Below, piece by piece: positions 26,410 through 35,531 of a stretch of DNA of 64,000 nucleotides. Below the pieces are notes generated by a model. That model ran no database searches and had not been told where the DNA came from. It saw only the letters and a program-made list of their open reading frames with translations. How positions within the stretch are numbered: the first letter of the stretch is position 1; each line of letters opens with the position of its first letter. Source of the DNA: Geodermatophilus africanus. GTDB taxonomy: Bacteria; Actinomycetota; Actinomycetes; Mycobacteriales; Geodermatophilaceae. The translations under genes and the position numbers were made by a program. The stretch covers positions 1 through 64,000 of the forward strand of contig NZ_FNOT01000016.1 in the NCBI RefSeq assembly GCF_900107105.1. Direction: 5' to 3'.

Positions 26410-26969
26410 GCGTGCGCGGCAGATGAGTCCCGCTGGAGGGCTCGCCGGCAGCCGCCTCGGGCGGGTACGCGCGTATTCCGTCGGCCACCTCGTCGAACAG
26501 GTTCCGGAGCGCGGTCGCGGCCTCCGATACGCGGTGCGCGTCAGCCACCCGCTGAGCAGTTGGTGAAGACCGTGGGCCCCGGGTTCACGTCGTTGCGTTC
26601 CGGATCGAGTGATGCCCCAGGACCGTTCGACCACGGTCGTCGGGGTGAGGACCATCTCGGCGCGGGTCGGAGTCCGGGGCCGCTCGTCCTCATCACATCC
26701 GTCCGGGCTGGGATTTCGAGCGATGACCTGGCGGGACACCACCTACTCCGCCTCGCACCCGAGCGAGACGGGGCGTAGGGGGCCGCGTGTGCACACTCGC
26801 GACGACTCGTGCGTCTGTGCAAGCTCCCACCAGCCGACCGCCCACGACCGGGCGGCGAGGGCCACCCGGCCTGACGTCCCGGCTGTTGCGCCGGGTGTCC
26901 GGCCGACGGGGCCAGAGCGTCTACGACGCGAGGATGTCGAAGACGTGGTCGGGGCTGATGACCTGGGCG
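26410..26969. other. Apparently decayed region without a supportable gene
   Basis: This 560-base stretch between the Nramp relic and the transglycosylase gene has open frames but none I recognise. Two short minus-strand pieces look protein-like: VADAHRVSEAATALRNLFDE near 26490-26550, and QVISPDHVFDILAS ending at a TAG near 26921. They lie in different frames and probably are leftovers of other deleted genes. Confidence 0.45.
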
Positions 26970-28592
26970 TCAGGTCGTGCAGGCCGGCCGGGCGGCGTCA
27001 CCGGCCCCGATCACCACGGTGACCCGGTCGACGGTCGCGACCTGCGCCGCCCCGGTGAGCCCCAGCGCGTCGGCGAGGGCCGTCGCGACCGCGTCCTGGC
27101 CGTCCGGGTACAGGACGGCGGAGGTCGTGTCCTCCGTGGCGGTGACGGTGCCGACCGTGCCGCCCGCCTGCTCGACCCGGGTACCGACCCCACCGGCCGC
27201 CGCCGGGTCCGCGGAGCCGTGGCGGACGTCGACCGTGCCGAGCGAGTCGACCACCGGGGTGCTGCACCCGGGCGTCGTCGTGACCGGTGCGGTCGTCTCG
27301 ACCGTGGGCGGTTCCGGAACCGGTGGCGTGGTGACCGCGGGCGGTTCCGGAACCGGCGGCGGGGTGGTCGTCGGCGGGGTAGTCACCGCGGGAGGGGTCG
27401 TCTGGGGGGCGGGAACCGCCGGCGGCGTCGTCGGGGGCGTGGGAACGGCCGGGGGAGTGGGAACCGCCGGCGGGGTCGTCGGCGTGGCCGGCGGTGCCAG
27501 CGGAGCCGGCGACGGTGTGACGGTCGGCGGTGTCGTCGGCCGCGACGTCGGCGAGGACGGCCGGGGCGGCGTCGACGGCAGGCCGGCCGCCGACGCTGCG
27601 GAGGACGAGGGTGCCGAGGACGAGGGGCCGGACGACGACGGGCGCACGGCCGGCGCCATCGCCGGCGGGGGGCCCGGGTTGGCCGGCGGCTCCGACGGCG
27701 GGGGCACCGGGTCGGTCGGCACGGTGGGCGGTGGCGTCCCGGCGTACTGGGCGGCGAGGGTCAGCACCGTCGCCACGTAGCTGTCCGAGTGGTTGTACGC
27801 GAGGACGGCGCGGCGCTGCCCGGCTACGGTGGTGAGGTCGCCGCCGGCGGCGCACAGGTACCGGGCGGTCGCCTGCGCGGCGTCCTGGATGTCGAAGGGG
27901 TCGCTGCTGCCGTCGCCGTCCCCGTCGCTGGCATAGCGCGCCCAGGTGGAGGGGATGAACTGCATCGGGCCGACGGCGCGGTCGTAGACCGGGTCGCCGT
28001 CGAGGCGTCCGCCGTCGGTGTCCCGGATGACCGCCGTGCCGTCGCCGTTGAGCTGGATCCCGATGATGCGCGGCGCGGAGCGCCCGTCGGCCTGCAGCAC
28101 CGCCCCGGCGAAGCGGCCGTGGTCGGACTCGACCCGGCCGATGGCGGCGACCAGCGACCAGCCGGCGCCGCACCCGGCCGGCGCCGCCGCGGCCGCGGCG
28201 TCGTAGGCAGCCCTGGCGACCGATGGGATGCCGCCGGCCGCGAGGCCCGACGCGGCGGCCGCCGCGCTCGTCATCGCGGCCGCGGTGGTGCCCGGAGCGG
28301 TCGTGCCGGCAGCGGTGGTGCCGGGCGCGGCGTACGCGGAGGTGGCGGAGGTGCCGGTCGGGTCGCGGAACACCTCGGAGCCGGCCGGGGGCGGCTCGTG
28401 CGCGGCGCTCGCGGTCGGTCGCGCGAGGCCGTCCGCCTGCGCGGTCGCCATGATGGTGGCGGCGGCGATCACCACGGCCGCGCCCTGCCACAGGCCCGGC
28501 CCTTGCCGCCGGGACGGCGCCGGCACCGGCGGGACGGGCGACCGCCGCCGCCCGTGACGGGGACCGGACCCGACCCCGGACTGTTTCGACAT
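26970..28592 (-). CDS. Secreted lytic murein transglycosylase with LytR_C tail
   Basis: A 540-residue protein from ATG 28592 (site GGGGGACGG upstream; ATG 28619 is a weaker alternative). After a basic N-terminus, one hydrophobic helix (QGAAVVIAAATIMATAQA) acts as signal or anchor. A transglycosylase domain of the MltB/SLT-like type spans about 130-270: LVAAIGRVESDHGRF holds the catalytic glutamate, then AVGPMQFIPSTWARYASDGD and AYNHSDSYVATVL. A Pro/Thr-rich linker of about 150 residues follows, with repeated TTPPAVP units. The last 95 residues resemble a LytR_C domain (VDVRHGSADPAAAGGVGTRV, SAVLYPDGQDAVATALADAL). It should cleave peptidoglycan outside the membrane; the LytR_C tail may link it to wall-polymer attachment. 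Confidence 0.88.
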   Translation of the reverse strand: MSKQSGVGSGPRHGRRRSPVPPVPAPSRRQGPGLWQGAAVVIAAATIMATAQADGLARPTASAAHEPPPAGSEVFRDPTGTSATSAYAAPGTTAAGTTAPGTTAAAMTSAAAAASGLAAGGIPSVARAAYDAAAAAAPAGCGAGWSLVAAIGRVESDHGRFAGAVLQADGRSAPRIIGIQLNGDGTAVIRDTDGGRLDGDPVYDRAVGPMQFIPSTWARYASDGDGDGSSDPFDIQDAAQATARYLCAAGGDLTTVAGQRRAVLAYNHSDSYVATVLTLAAQYAGTPPPTVPTDPVPPPSEPPANPGPPPAMAPAVRPSSSGPSSSAPSSSAASAAGLPSTPPRPSSPTSRPTTPPTVTPSPAPLAPPATPTTPPAVPTPPAVPTPPTTPPAVPAPQTTPPAVTTPPTTTPPPVPEPPAVTTPPVPEPPTVETTAPVTTTPGCSTPVVDSLGTVDVRHGSADPAAAGGVGTRVEQAGGTVGTVTATEDTTSAVLYPDGQDAVATALADALGLTGAAQVATVDRVTVVIGAGDAARPACTT

Positions 28593-28714
28593 CGATCCGT
28601 CCCCCGCGACCCGCCCCATGGGCACTGCTTGCTGGCCCGGCCAGTCTTCCCCGGGCCGGCGGGCCGTCGCGCCCGCCAATCCGGGGGGGTGCGGAGCGGA
28701 CCACCGCCGCCCGG

Positions 28715-29704
28715 TCACCGGGTCCGGGCGCTGCCGTGGTGCCGGGGCATGTGGACGACCACCTTGCCGGCGGCCCGGCGTTCGTCCAGCTCGCGGATCG
28801 CCGCGGCGGCCTCGTCGAGCGGGAAGGTGGCGCCGATCGGCGGGTCGATGGCGCCGGACCGCACGAGGGGCATCAGGTCGCGCCACTGCCGGCTGGGGTA
28901 CCCGGGGTCGTCGGCCCAGAACTCGGCCGACGCCACGCCCACCACCGAGGCGTTGGCCGACAGCAGCCGGTCCGCCCCGACGGTGGGGATGCCGCGGCCG
29001 GTGAACCCGAGGACGAGCAGCCGGCCCTCCGGGGCCAGCGAGAGCACCGAGTCGGGGAACCGGTCGCCACCGACCGGGTCGACGACGACGTCCACGCCCC
29101 GCCCCCCGGTGAGCCGGTGCACCGCCTCGCGGAAGCCGTCGACCGGCACGACGTCGTGCGCCCCGGCAGCCCGGGCGACGTCCGCCTTGCCGGGCGTGGA
29201 CACGACCGCGACCACCCGGGCGCCCAGCGCCGCGGCCAGCTGGCAGGTGGCGGTGCCGAGGCCCCCGGCGGCGCCGTGCACCAGGACGGTCTCGCCGGCC
29301 GCCAGCCGGGTGCGTCGGGTGAGCGCGAAGTGGGCCGTCAGGTAGTTCAGCGGCAGCGCCGCGGCCGTCTCGAACGGCACGCCGTCCGGCAGCGGGAAGA
29401 CCAGGTGCTCGTCGACCGCCACCACCTCGGCCAGGCCGCCGGTGACGGGCATGGCGGCCACCCGGTCGCCGGCGCGGACGGCGCCGGCCCCCGAGCGCAC
29501 CACCCCGGAGACCTCCCAGCCCGGGGTGAACGGCACCTCGGGGCGTCGCTGGTACTCGCCGCGCGTGTGCAGCACGTCGGGGAAGGCGACGCCCGCGCAC
29601 TCGACGTCGACGAGCACCTGACCCGGGCCCGGGGCGGGTTCGGGGCGCTCCTGCACCGCCACGGCGTCCGGCCCGGTCAGCGCGGTGATCACGGCGGCAC
29701 GCAT
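28715..29704 (-). CDS. NADPH:quinone oxidoreductase family protein
   Basis: A 329-residue MDR-family reductase from ATG 29704. It opens RAAVITALTGPDAVAVQERP and has the conserved VHGAAGGLGTATCQLAAALG nucleotide-binding loop, followed by the quinone reductase signature segment around VVDPVGGDRF. Zinc ligands are absent. The C-terminal AAGKVVVHMPRH is usual. It is the second such enzyme in the window (first at 15.0 kb). It sits upstream of the transglycosylase gene, same strand, 122 bases apart, with no sign of functional linkage. Confidence 0.92.
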   Translation of the reverse strand: MRAAVITALTGPDAVAVQERPEPAPGPGQVLVDVECAGVAFPDVLHTRGEYQRRPEVPFTPGWEVSGVVRSGAGAVRAGDRVAAMPVTGGLAEVVAVDEHLVFPLPDGVPFETAAALPLNYLTAHFALTRRTRLAAGETVLVHGAAGGLGTATCQLAAALGARVVAVVSTPGKADVARAAGAHDVVPVDGFREAVHRLTGGRGVDVVVDPVGGDRFPDSVLSLAPEGRLLVLGFTGRGIPTVGADRLLSANASVVGVASAEFWADDPGYPSRQWRDLMPLVRSGAIDPPIGATFPLDEAAAAIRELDERRAAGKVVVHMPRHHGSARTR

Positions 29705-29879
29705 GGCCCACGCTAGAGCCGCCCCGCGGCGGCGCACCAGGCGGAGGCGGGCCGCGCGGCCGGCCCGCCGTCGCCCGCGGCGTGCGCCGTCCACCCCCTC
29801 GGGGTGACGTTCGTGTTGCACGACTGGAGCTCCGTACCGCCGGTGCCGACCGTCCTGGCAACCGATGAAAGGAGCCGTC

Positions 29880-30044
29880 ATGCGGAACATGGCGTGCAGG
29901 GCCGTGGCCCAGGCCTCGCTGGTGGCGACGACGGCCTCGCTGGACGACGAGCAGGCGTGGCCGTTGCTGCTGGTCGCCGGCTGGTTGACCACCGCGGCCG
30001 ACCTGGTGCAGCAGGCCGATGCCCTGGAGGCCGTGCTCGTCTGA
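29880..30044 (+). CDS. 54-residue small protein with strong ribosome site
   Basis: ATG 29880 is preceded by GATGAAAGGAGCCGTC, an almost ideal ribosome-binding site. The product begins MRNMACRAVAQASLVATTAS, continues LDDEQAWPLLLVAGWLTTAA and ends DLVQQADALEAVLV, an amphipathic helical protein with a hydrophobic middle. No family is recognised. The opposite strand has an open frame too, but no start site of this quality. It is monocistronic and divergent from the quinone oxidoreductase gene. Confidence 0.55.
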   Translation: MRNMACRAVAQASLVATTASLDDEQAWPLLLVAGWLTTAADLVQQADALEAVLV

Positions 30045-30244
30045 GGCCCCGGCTGCGGGGTGCGGCTCGGTGACCATGGGAGCCGTGCCCGTCCTCCCGG
30101 CTCCCGCACCCGGTCCCTGAGGGACGTCCCCGCCGCGGCCCGCCGTCGCTCCGTGGCGTGGTGACCGCCGGCGTGAGCTGGCTGCTCGCGCTGCGGATCG
30201 GCCGCGACGTGACCGCGCCTCCCGCGCCGTCCCGGCGGCTCGAG

Positions 30245-31303
30245 CTACGCCAGCGGATCGGCCTGCGTCTGCCGTCTGCTCGCGGAGATGTGCCCGCCGG
30301 GCGGGTGCGAACGCACGACGACGAGCACGTCCTCGGGCTCGAGGGTGCCGATCAGCGGGTCGTCGAAGCGCAGCGTGCGCCCGCCCCGGGTCACCGACAG
30401 CACGATGTCGCGCAACTGTCGCGGTCCCAGGCCCACCTCGCCGGCGGTGACCCGGCGCTGCTGCAGGTCGAGTCCCTGGCCACCGGTGACGAGGTCCTCG
30501 ACCGTCGCGACGACCCGCGGGGCGTCCGTGGACAGCCCCAGCAGCCGGCCGGAGGTCGCCGAGGTCGTGATGACCGTGTCGGCACCGGACTGGCGCAGCA
30601 GCGCCGCGTTCTCCTCCTCGCGCACCGACGTCGTGATCGGCACGCTGGGGTTGAGCTGCCGGACGGTCAGCGTGATCAGCACCGCCGCGTCGTCCCGGTT
30701 CGCCGCGACGATGACCGCCCGCGCCCGCTCGATCGACGCCCGCCGCAGCACGTCGGTGCGGCTGGCGTCGCCGATGATGCCGGTGAGCCCGAGCGAGTTG
30801 GCCTCGTCGATCGCCCGCGGCTCCGGGTCGACGACGACGATCTGCTCCAGCGGCGTCCCGTTGGCCTGCAGGGAGCGGATGGCGCTGCGGCCCTTGGTGC
30901 CGTAGCCGCACACGATGACGTGCTGGCGCACGCGGGACCTCCAGCGACGGATGCGGAACTCCTCGCGGGTGCGCGTGGTCAGCGCCTCGAGGGTGGTTCC
31001 GATGAGGACGATCAGGAACAGGATGCGCAGCGGTGTGATCACCAGGATGTTGACCAGGCGCGCCCCCGGGGTCAGCGGCGTGATGTCGCCGTACCCGGTC
31101 GTGGAGAGCGTGACCGTCGCGTAGTAGAAGGCGTCGAGGAGGGAGAGGCCCATCTCGTCGCCGTCCCGGTAGGCGTCCCGGTCCAGCCAGACGATCAGGA
31201 CCGTGGCCAGCAGCACGACCGCCGCGATGACCACCCGACGCCACACCTGGCGGAACGGCGACAGCTCCTCGTGCGCGATCCGCACACCGGAGTGTTCGGT
31301 CAT
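30245..31303 (-). CDS. Two-helix potassium channel with RCK (TrkA) domains
   Basis: A 352-residue ion channel from ATG 31303 (GTG 31324 is an alternative). Two transmembrane helices (about 24-41 and 84-104) flank a pore loop whose selectivity filter is TTGYGD (68-73). The cytoplasmic part begins HVIVCGYGTKGRSAIRSLQA, the TrkA-N/RCK nucleotide-binding fold, with VVDPEPRAIDEA as second strand acid, and ends in a TrkA-C domain. This layout is that of MthK/Kch-type K+ channels gated by ligands on RCK. It is divergent from the second patatin gene. Confidence 0.94.
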   Translation of the reverse strand: MTEHSGVRIAHEELSPFRQVWRRVVIAAVVLLATVLIVWLDRDAYRDGDEMGLSLLDAFYYATVTLSTTGYGDITPLTPGARLVNILVITPLRILFLIVLIGTTLEALTTRTREEFRIRRWRSRVRQHVIVCGYGTKGRSAIRSLQANGTPLEQIVVVDPEPRAIDEANSLGLTGIIGDASRTDVLRRASIERARAVIVAANRDDAAVLITLTVRQLNPSVPITTSVREEENAALLRQSGADTVITTSATSGRLLGLSTDAPRVVATVEDLVTGGQGLDLQQRRVTAGEVGLGPRQLRDIVLSVTRGGRTLRFDDPLIGTLEPEDVLVVVRSHPPGGHISASRRQTQADPLA

Positions 31304-31448
31304 CTCCTCCGTGTCGCCTTCCACCCGCGGGACGATAGTGAGCCGCCCGGCCACGCGCGTGCGCGCCGCACCCGTCCGGGTGAGCCTGGGGCTGCGGCGA
31401 CGGGCCGGTGTCCCCGGTCGCGGCCGGACCCTGGGTGAGGATGGCGGA

Positions 31449-32300
31449 ATGAGCGACCAGCGCACGGCCCTCGTCCTCGGCGGCGGGGGCATCACCGGCA
31501 TCGCGTGGGAACTCGGCGTGCTCGCCGGCCTCGCGGACGCCGGCGTCGATCTCCCCGGCGCCGACCTCGTCGTGGGCACCTCGGCCGGCTCGGTGGTCGG
31601 CGCGCAGCTCACCTGCGGCGCCGACCTCGAGGCGGCGTTCGCCCGCCAGCTGGCGCCGCCCACCGCCGAGCAGGCCGCCCGGATGACCCGATCCGGGCTG
31701 CTCCGCTACGGCCTGGCGGCGCTGCGTAGTCGCGGGGACGACGTCGCCTTCCGCCGCCGGGTCGGCGCGCTGGCGCTGGCCGCCGAGCGGGCCGGGCTGA
31801 CCCCGACCGAGCAGGAGCGGCTCGACGTGATCGGCTCTCGCCTGGTCGGCCTCGAGTGGCCCGACCGCGACCTGCGCGTCACCGCCGTCGACGCGGAGAC
31901 CGGCGAGTTCCGCGTCCTCGACCGCACCTCCGGCGTCCCTCTGCTCCAGGCGGTGGCGGCCAGCTGCGCCGTGCCGGGCGTGTACCCGCCGGTCACCATC
32001 GACGGTCGCCGGTACGTCGACGGCGGGATGCGCTCGGCGGCCAACGCCGACCTCGCCGACGGCTACGACCGGGTCGTCGTGCTCGCCCCCGTCCCGCGCG
32101 GCTTCGGCCCGCTGGCCAGCGTCGACGCGCAGGTCACGGGGATGGTCGCGCGGGTCGCCGTCGTCTCGCCGGACGAGGTCAGCCGCCGCGCGATCGGCCG
32201 CAACGTGCTCGACCCCGCCGCCCGTGCCGGTTCTGCGCGCGCCGGCCGGGCACAGGCCGCCGGCGTGGCCGCGGAGGTCACCGAGGCCTGGCAGGGCTGA
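31449..32300 (+). CDS. Patatin-like phospholipase
   Basis: A 283-residue patatin from ATG 31449. Motifs: GGGGITG (11-17), the nucleophile elbow GTSAG (S45) and the dyad aspartate in YVDGGMRSAANADLA. It differs from the patatin at 8 kb in being shorter and in the DGG context, so the two are distant paralogues. No signal peptide. It probably hydrolyses acyl esters in the cytoplasm. The GDPD gene follows after 153 bases on the same strand. Confidence 0.93.
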   Translation: MSDQRTALVLGGGGITGIAWELGVLAGLADAGVDLPGADLVVGTSAGSVVGAQLTCGADLEAAFARQLAPPTAEQAARMTRSGLLRYGLAALRSRGDDVAFRRRVGALALAAERAGLTPTEQERLDVIGSRLVGLEWPDRDLRVTAVDAETGEFRVLDRTSGVPLLQAVAASCAVPGVYPPVTIDGRRYVDGGMRSAANADLADGYDRVVVLAPVPRGFGPLASVDAQVTGMVARVAVVSPDEVSRRAIGRNVLDPAARAGSARAGRAQAAGVAAEVTEAWQG

Positions 32301-32453
32301 CACCGAGGTGGACCCGTGCGAGCGGTGGTGGCCGCCTCCGGTGCCGGGTTCACCTCCTGTTCACACGCGCTCCCACGTCGCGGTCACGTCGCCGGGCTGG
32401 GATCGTCCGGGCGGGCGGCGAGGGTCGCCGTCCGAGCCCGGGGGAGAGAACCC

Positions 32454-33581
32454 ATGCCACGTGCCCACCGCCGGACCGCCCTGCTGACCGCGTCCGTGGT
32501 CGCCGTCCCGTTGTTGCTGACCGGACCGGCTCCCGCGACCGCGGCGCCGCCGCGGGACGAGGCCGGCCCCGGCGCCGACCAGCTGCTCGTCATCGGGCAC
32601 CGCGGCGCCTCGGGCTACCGGCCCGAGCACACGCTGGCCTCCTACGAGCTGGCCGCCCGGATGGGCGCGGACTACATCGAGCCCGACGTCGTCAGCACGT
32701 CCGACGGCGTGCTGGTCGCCCGCCACGAGAACGAGATCTCCGGGACGACGGACGTCGCCGAGCGCCCCGAGTTCGCCGACCGGCGCAGGACCAAGACCAT
32801 CGACGGCGTCGAGCTGACCGGCTGGTTCACCGAGGACTTCACGCTGGCCGAGCTGCGCACGCTGCGCGCGGTGGAACGGCTGCCCGACATCCGCGAGGAG
32901 AACACCCTCTACGACGGCCTGTACGACGTGCCGACCCTCGACGAGGTGCTCGAGCTGCGCGCCGAGCTGTCCCGCGAGCTGCGCCGCGAGGTCGGCGTCT
33001 ACATCGAGACCAAGCACCCGACCTACTTCGACTCCATCGACCTCTCGCTCGAGGAGCCGCTGGTCGAGGACCTCGACGAAGCGGAGCTGGACCGCCGCAA
33101 CGCGCCGGTGTTCGTCCAGTCGTTCGAGACGGCCAACCTGCGCGAGCTCGACGAGGTCGTCGACGTCCCGCTGGTGCAGCTGCTGTCGGCCACCGGCGCG
33201 CCGGCCGACCTCGTGGCTTCCGGCGACCCGCGCACCTACGCCGACCTGTCCACGGCCGAGGGGCTCGCCGGGATCGGGGAGTACGCCGACGGCGTCGGCC
33301 CGGAGAAGGCGCAGGTCATCCCGCGCGAGGCCGACGGGACCCTCGGCGAGCCGACGTCCTTCGTGGCCGACGCGCACGCCGCGGACCTGCTGGTGCACCC
33401 GTACACCTTCCGCAACGAGAACGAGTTCCTGCCCGCCGAGCTGCGCGACCCCGGCGAGGAGCCCGGCGACTACGGCCGGGCGATCGAGGAGCAGCTCGTG
33501 TTCTGGGAGACCGGCATCGACGGGATCTTCACCGACAACCCCGACACCGGCGTCGTGTCGCGCGACCTGTTCCAGGACTGA
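32454..33581 (+). CDS. Secreted glycerophosphodiester phosphodiesterase
   Basis: A 375-residue GDPD of the GlpQ type from ATG 32454, with GGGGAGAG upstream. A signal peptide (RRTALLTASVVAVPLLLTGP, cleavage near ATAAP) implies export. The catalytic HRGASGYRPEHT starts at H49-R50 with E58; IEPDVV supplies E76 and D78, and VYIETKHP a further metal ligand. The enzyme cleaves glycerophosphodiesters to glycerol-3-phosphate and alcohols outside the cell. The length matches periplasmic GlpQ. The preceding patatin could release such diesters from phospholipids, but a joint role is only suggested by proximity. Confidence 0.94.
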   Translation: MPRAHRRTALLTASVVAVPLLLTGPAPATAAPPRDEAGPGADQLLVIGHRGASGYRPEHTLASYELAARMGADYIEPDVVSTSDGVLVARHENEISGTTDVAERPEFADRRRTKTIDGVELTGWFTEDFTLAELRTLRAVERLPDIREENTLYDGLYDVPTLDEVLELRAELSRELRREVGVYIETKHPTYFDSIDLSLEEPLVEDLDEAELDRRNAPVFVQSFETANLRELDEVVDVPLVQLLSATGAPADLVASGDPRTYADLSTAEGLAGIGEYADGVGPEKAQVIPREADGTLGEPTSFVADAHAADLLVHPYTFRNENEFLPAELRDPGEEPGDYGRAIEEQLVFWETGIDGIFTDNPDTGVVSRDLFQD

Positions 33582-33624
33582 ACCGCTCGGAATGCCGGGT
33601 GGCGCCAGGGATGTTCGGCCGGGC

Positions 33625-34338
33625 GTGAAGGTGGAGATCTGGTCCGACGTCGTGTGTCCCTGGTGCCACATCGGCAAGCGCCGGTTCGAGGCCGCGCTCG
33701 AGCGGTTCCCGCACAAGGACGCCGTCCAGGTGGAGTGGCGGTCCTTCGAACTCGACCCCGGTGCGCCCTCGGCCGCCGCGGGTGAGGACGTCTCGCCGAC
33801 GGAGTACGCCGAGCGGCTGGCGAGGAAGTACGGCACCTCGGTGCTCGGCGCCCAGCAGATGACCGACCACATGACACAGCAGGCCGCCGCGGAGGGGCTG
33901 GACTTCCGGTTCGACCGGGCGGTGCGCGCCAACACGTTCGACGCCCACCAGGTGATCCACCTGGCCGGCGAGCGCGGGGTGCAGGACGCCGTCAAGGAGC
34001 GGCTGCTGACCGCCTACTTCAGCGAGGGCGAGGCGGTCGGCGACCACGAGACCCTCGTCGGGCTGGCCGCCGGGGCGGGGCTGGACGCCGACGAGGTGCG
34101 CGCGGTGCTGGAGGACCAGCGCTACGCCGGCGCGGTCAGGACCGACGAGGCGGAGGCGCAGGCGCTGGGCATCAGTGGCGTGCCGTTCTTCGTCGTCGAC
34201 CGGAAGTACGGCGTCAACGGGGCCCAGCCGGCCGACGCGCTGCTGCAGGTGCTCGAGCGGGCGTGGGCCGAGCGCACGCCGCTCATCCCGGTGATCGCCG
34301 GCGGCGAGGCCTGCGGCCCGGACGGCTGCATGATCTAG
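33625..34338 (+). CDS. DsbA-family (FrnE-like) thiol oxidoreductase
   Basis: A 237-residue protein. GTG 33625 was chosen because FrnE-like proteins begin VKVEIWSDVVCPWC; ATG 33592 would add eleven residues without ribosome site. The CPWC redox motif is at 11-14, and the cis-proline loop GISGVPFFVVDRKYG follows the helical insertion, the order typical of DsbA-fold proteins. It has no signal peptide, so it acts in the cytoplasm as a disulfide isomerase/reductase or polyketide-type isomerase. The C-terminal GGEACGPDGCMI adds two extra cysteines that may be redox-active. Confidence 0.93.
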   Translation: MKVEIWSDVVCPWCHIGKRRFEAALERFPHKDAVQVEWRSFELDPGAPSAAAGEDVSPTEYAERLARKYGTSVLGAQQMTDHMTQQAAAEGLDFRFDRAVRANTFDAHQVIHLAGERGVQDAVKERLLTAYFSEGEAVGDHETLVGLAAGAGLDADEVRAVLEDQRYAGAVRTDEAEAQALGISGVPFFVVDRKYGVNGAQPADALLQVLERAWAERTPLIPVIAGGEACGPDGCMI

Positions 34339-34363
34339 CGCGCGTCGTCCGGAGGGTCTTCGC

Positions 34364-34867
34364 TCAGCGGGGGCCGAGGTGGCGCAGCAGCGTCTCGCCG
34401 ATGTCGCGCATCGCCGCAACCTGTTCGGGGGAGAGCTGGTCGAACAGGTGGCTGCGCACGCCCTCGACGTGGACGGGGGCGGCCGCCTCGAGGGCCGCGA
34501 ACCCGTCATCGGTGAGGACGGCGAGCTGGCCGCGACCGTCGTCCGGGCAGACCTGCCGGCGCACCCAGCCGCGCTCCTCCAGCCGGGAGACCGCGTGCGA
34601 CAGCCGGCTGCGGGAGGACAGGCAGCGTTCGGCGAGCTCGCTCATCCGCATCATCCGGCCCTCGGTCTCGGACAGCGCGACGAGGATCTCGTAGTAGGCG
34701 TGCGAGATGCCGGTCGCGTGGGTGAGCTCCCGGTCGAGCCGGTCCTGCAGCAGCTGGCTGCTGTAGAGCCAGGCCCGCCAGGCGCGCTGCTCCTCGGCGT
34801 CGAGCCAGCGCGGCTCTCCGGAGGGCGTGCCCGGGTCCCCGGGGGCGAGCGACACGTCGGCGGTCAT
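34364..34867 (-). CDS. MarR-family transcriptional regulator
   Basis: A 167-residue winged-helix regulator from ATG 34867. The DNA-binding core is clear: GRMMRMSELAERCLSSRSRL, SHAVSRLEERGWVRRQVCPD and DGRGQLAVLTDDGFAALEAA as wing. It is divergent from a YceI gene; the shared 88-base gap should hold its operator, and it probably represses both. MarR proteins usually respond to small phenolic or oxidative ligands. Confidence 0.93.
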   Translation of the reverse strand: MTADVSLAPGDPGTPSGEPRWLDAEEQRAWRAWLYSSQLLQDRLDRELTHATGISHAYYEILVALSETEGRMMRMSELAERCLSSRSRLSHAVSRLEERGWVRRQVCPDDGRGQLAVLTDDGFAALEAAAPVHVEGVRSHLFDQLSPEQVAAMRDIGETLLRHLGPR

Positions 34868-34955
34868 GTCCCTCAGGGTACTGGCGGAATAGATGAGCCT
34901 TCAACTACGCTAGCGTCGAGCAGAAGGTCAAACGCTCAACCAACTGGAGGCACCC
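34868..34955. promoter_or_regulatory. Divergent promoter region between marR-like and yceI-like genes
   Basis: On the minus strand TTGACC, 17 bases, GTAGTT fits a promoter for the MarR gene. The area is relatively AT-rich and contains TTCAACTACGCTAGCG and GGTCAAACGCTCAACC, half-sites that could be bound by MarR. The GGAGG site for yceI lies at its right edge. Confidence 0.45.
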
Positions 34956-35513
34956 ATGACCACCATCACGCAGATCCCCGGGTACGTCGTCGGCACCTGG
35001 GACATCGACGCCAGCCACTCGACCGTCGGCTTCTCCGTCCGCCACATGATGGTCAGCAAGGTCCGCGGCTACTTCACCAAGTTCGCCGGTGAGATCGTCA
35101 CCGCCGAGGACCCGGCGCAGTCCACCGTGACCGCCACGATCGACATGGACTCGATCGACACCCGGCAGGAGCAGCGCGACGCGCACATCCGCTCCGCCGA
35201 CTTCTTCGACGTGGGCAACCACACCCACATGACCTTCCGCTCGACCGAGGTCCGCACCGATGGTGCCGACTGGACCGTCGGCGGCGACCTGACGATCAAG
35301 GGCATCACCAAGCCCGTCGAGCTGGCCCTCGAGCTCAACGGCTTCGGCCCCGACGCCTACGGCGGCACCCGCGCCGGCTTCAGCGCCAAGACCGAGATCT
35401 CCCGCAAGGAGTACGGCGTCGACATCGACATGCCGATGGACGGCGGCGGCGTCGTCGTCGGCGACAAGATCAGCATCGAGCTCGAGATCGAGGCCGTGCT
35501 CCGCACCGCCTGA
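34956..35513 (+). CDS. YceI-family lipid-binding-like protein
   Basis: A 185-residue protein from ATG 34956 with CTGGAGGCACCC upstream. It has the YceI lipocalin-like barrel pattern: GTWDIDASHSTVGFSVRHMM, DAHIRSADFFDVGNHTHMTF, and GDLTIKGITKPVELALELNG. YceI proteins bind isoprenoid or fatty-acid-like molecules; no signal peptide is present, so this one is cytoplasmic, as often in actinobacteria. It is divergent from a MarR regulator, a frequent pairing. A hairpin terminator follows at 35602. Confidence 0.94.
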   Translation: MTTITQIPGYVVGTWDIDASHSTVGFSVRHMMVSKVRGYFTKFAGEIVTAEDPAQSTVTATIDMDSIDTRQEQRDAHIRSADFFDVGNHTHMTFRSTEVRTDGADWTVGGDLTIKGITKPVELALELNGFGPDAYGGTRAGFSAKTEISRKEYGVDIDMPMDGGGVVVGDKISIELEIEAVLRTA

Positions 35514-35531
35514 ACGAGGACCCCACACCCC

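Noticed and set aside
27300-27560. Short-period repeats resembling a CRISPR or minisatellite
   Set aside because: They encode the Pro/Thr-rich linker of the transglycosylase; units are irregular and lack spacers.
26970-32303. Minus-strand frame of more than 5 kb spanning several genes
   Set aside because: Only the part up to 28592 has domain content; the rest runs in the wrong frame across the quinone reductase, the K+ channel gene and opposite the patatin.
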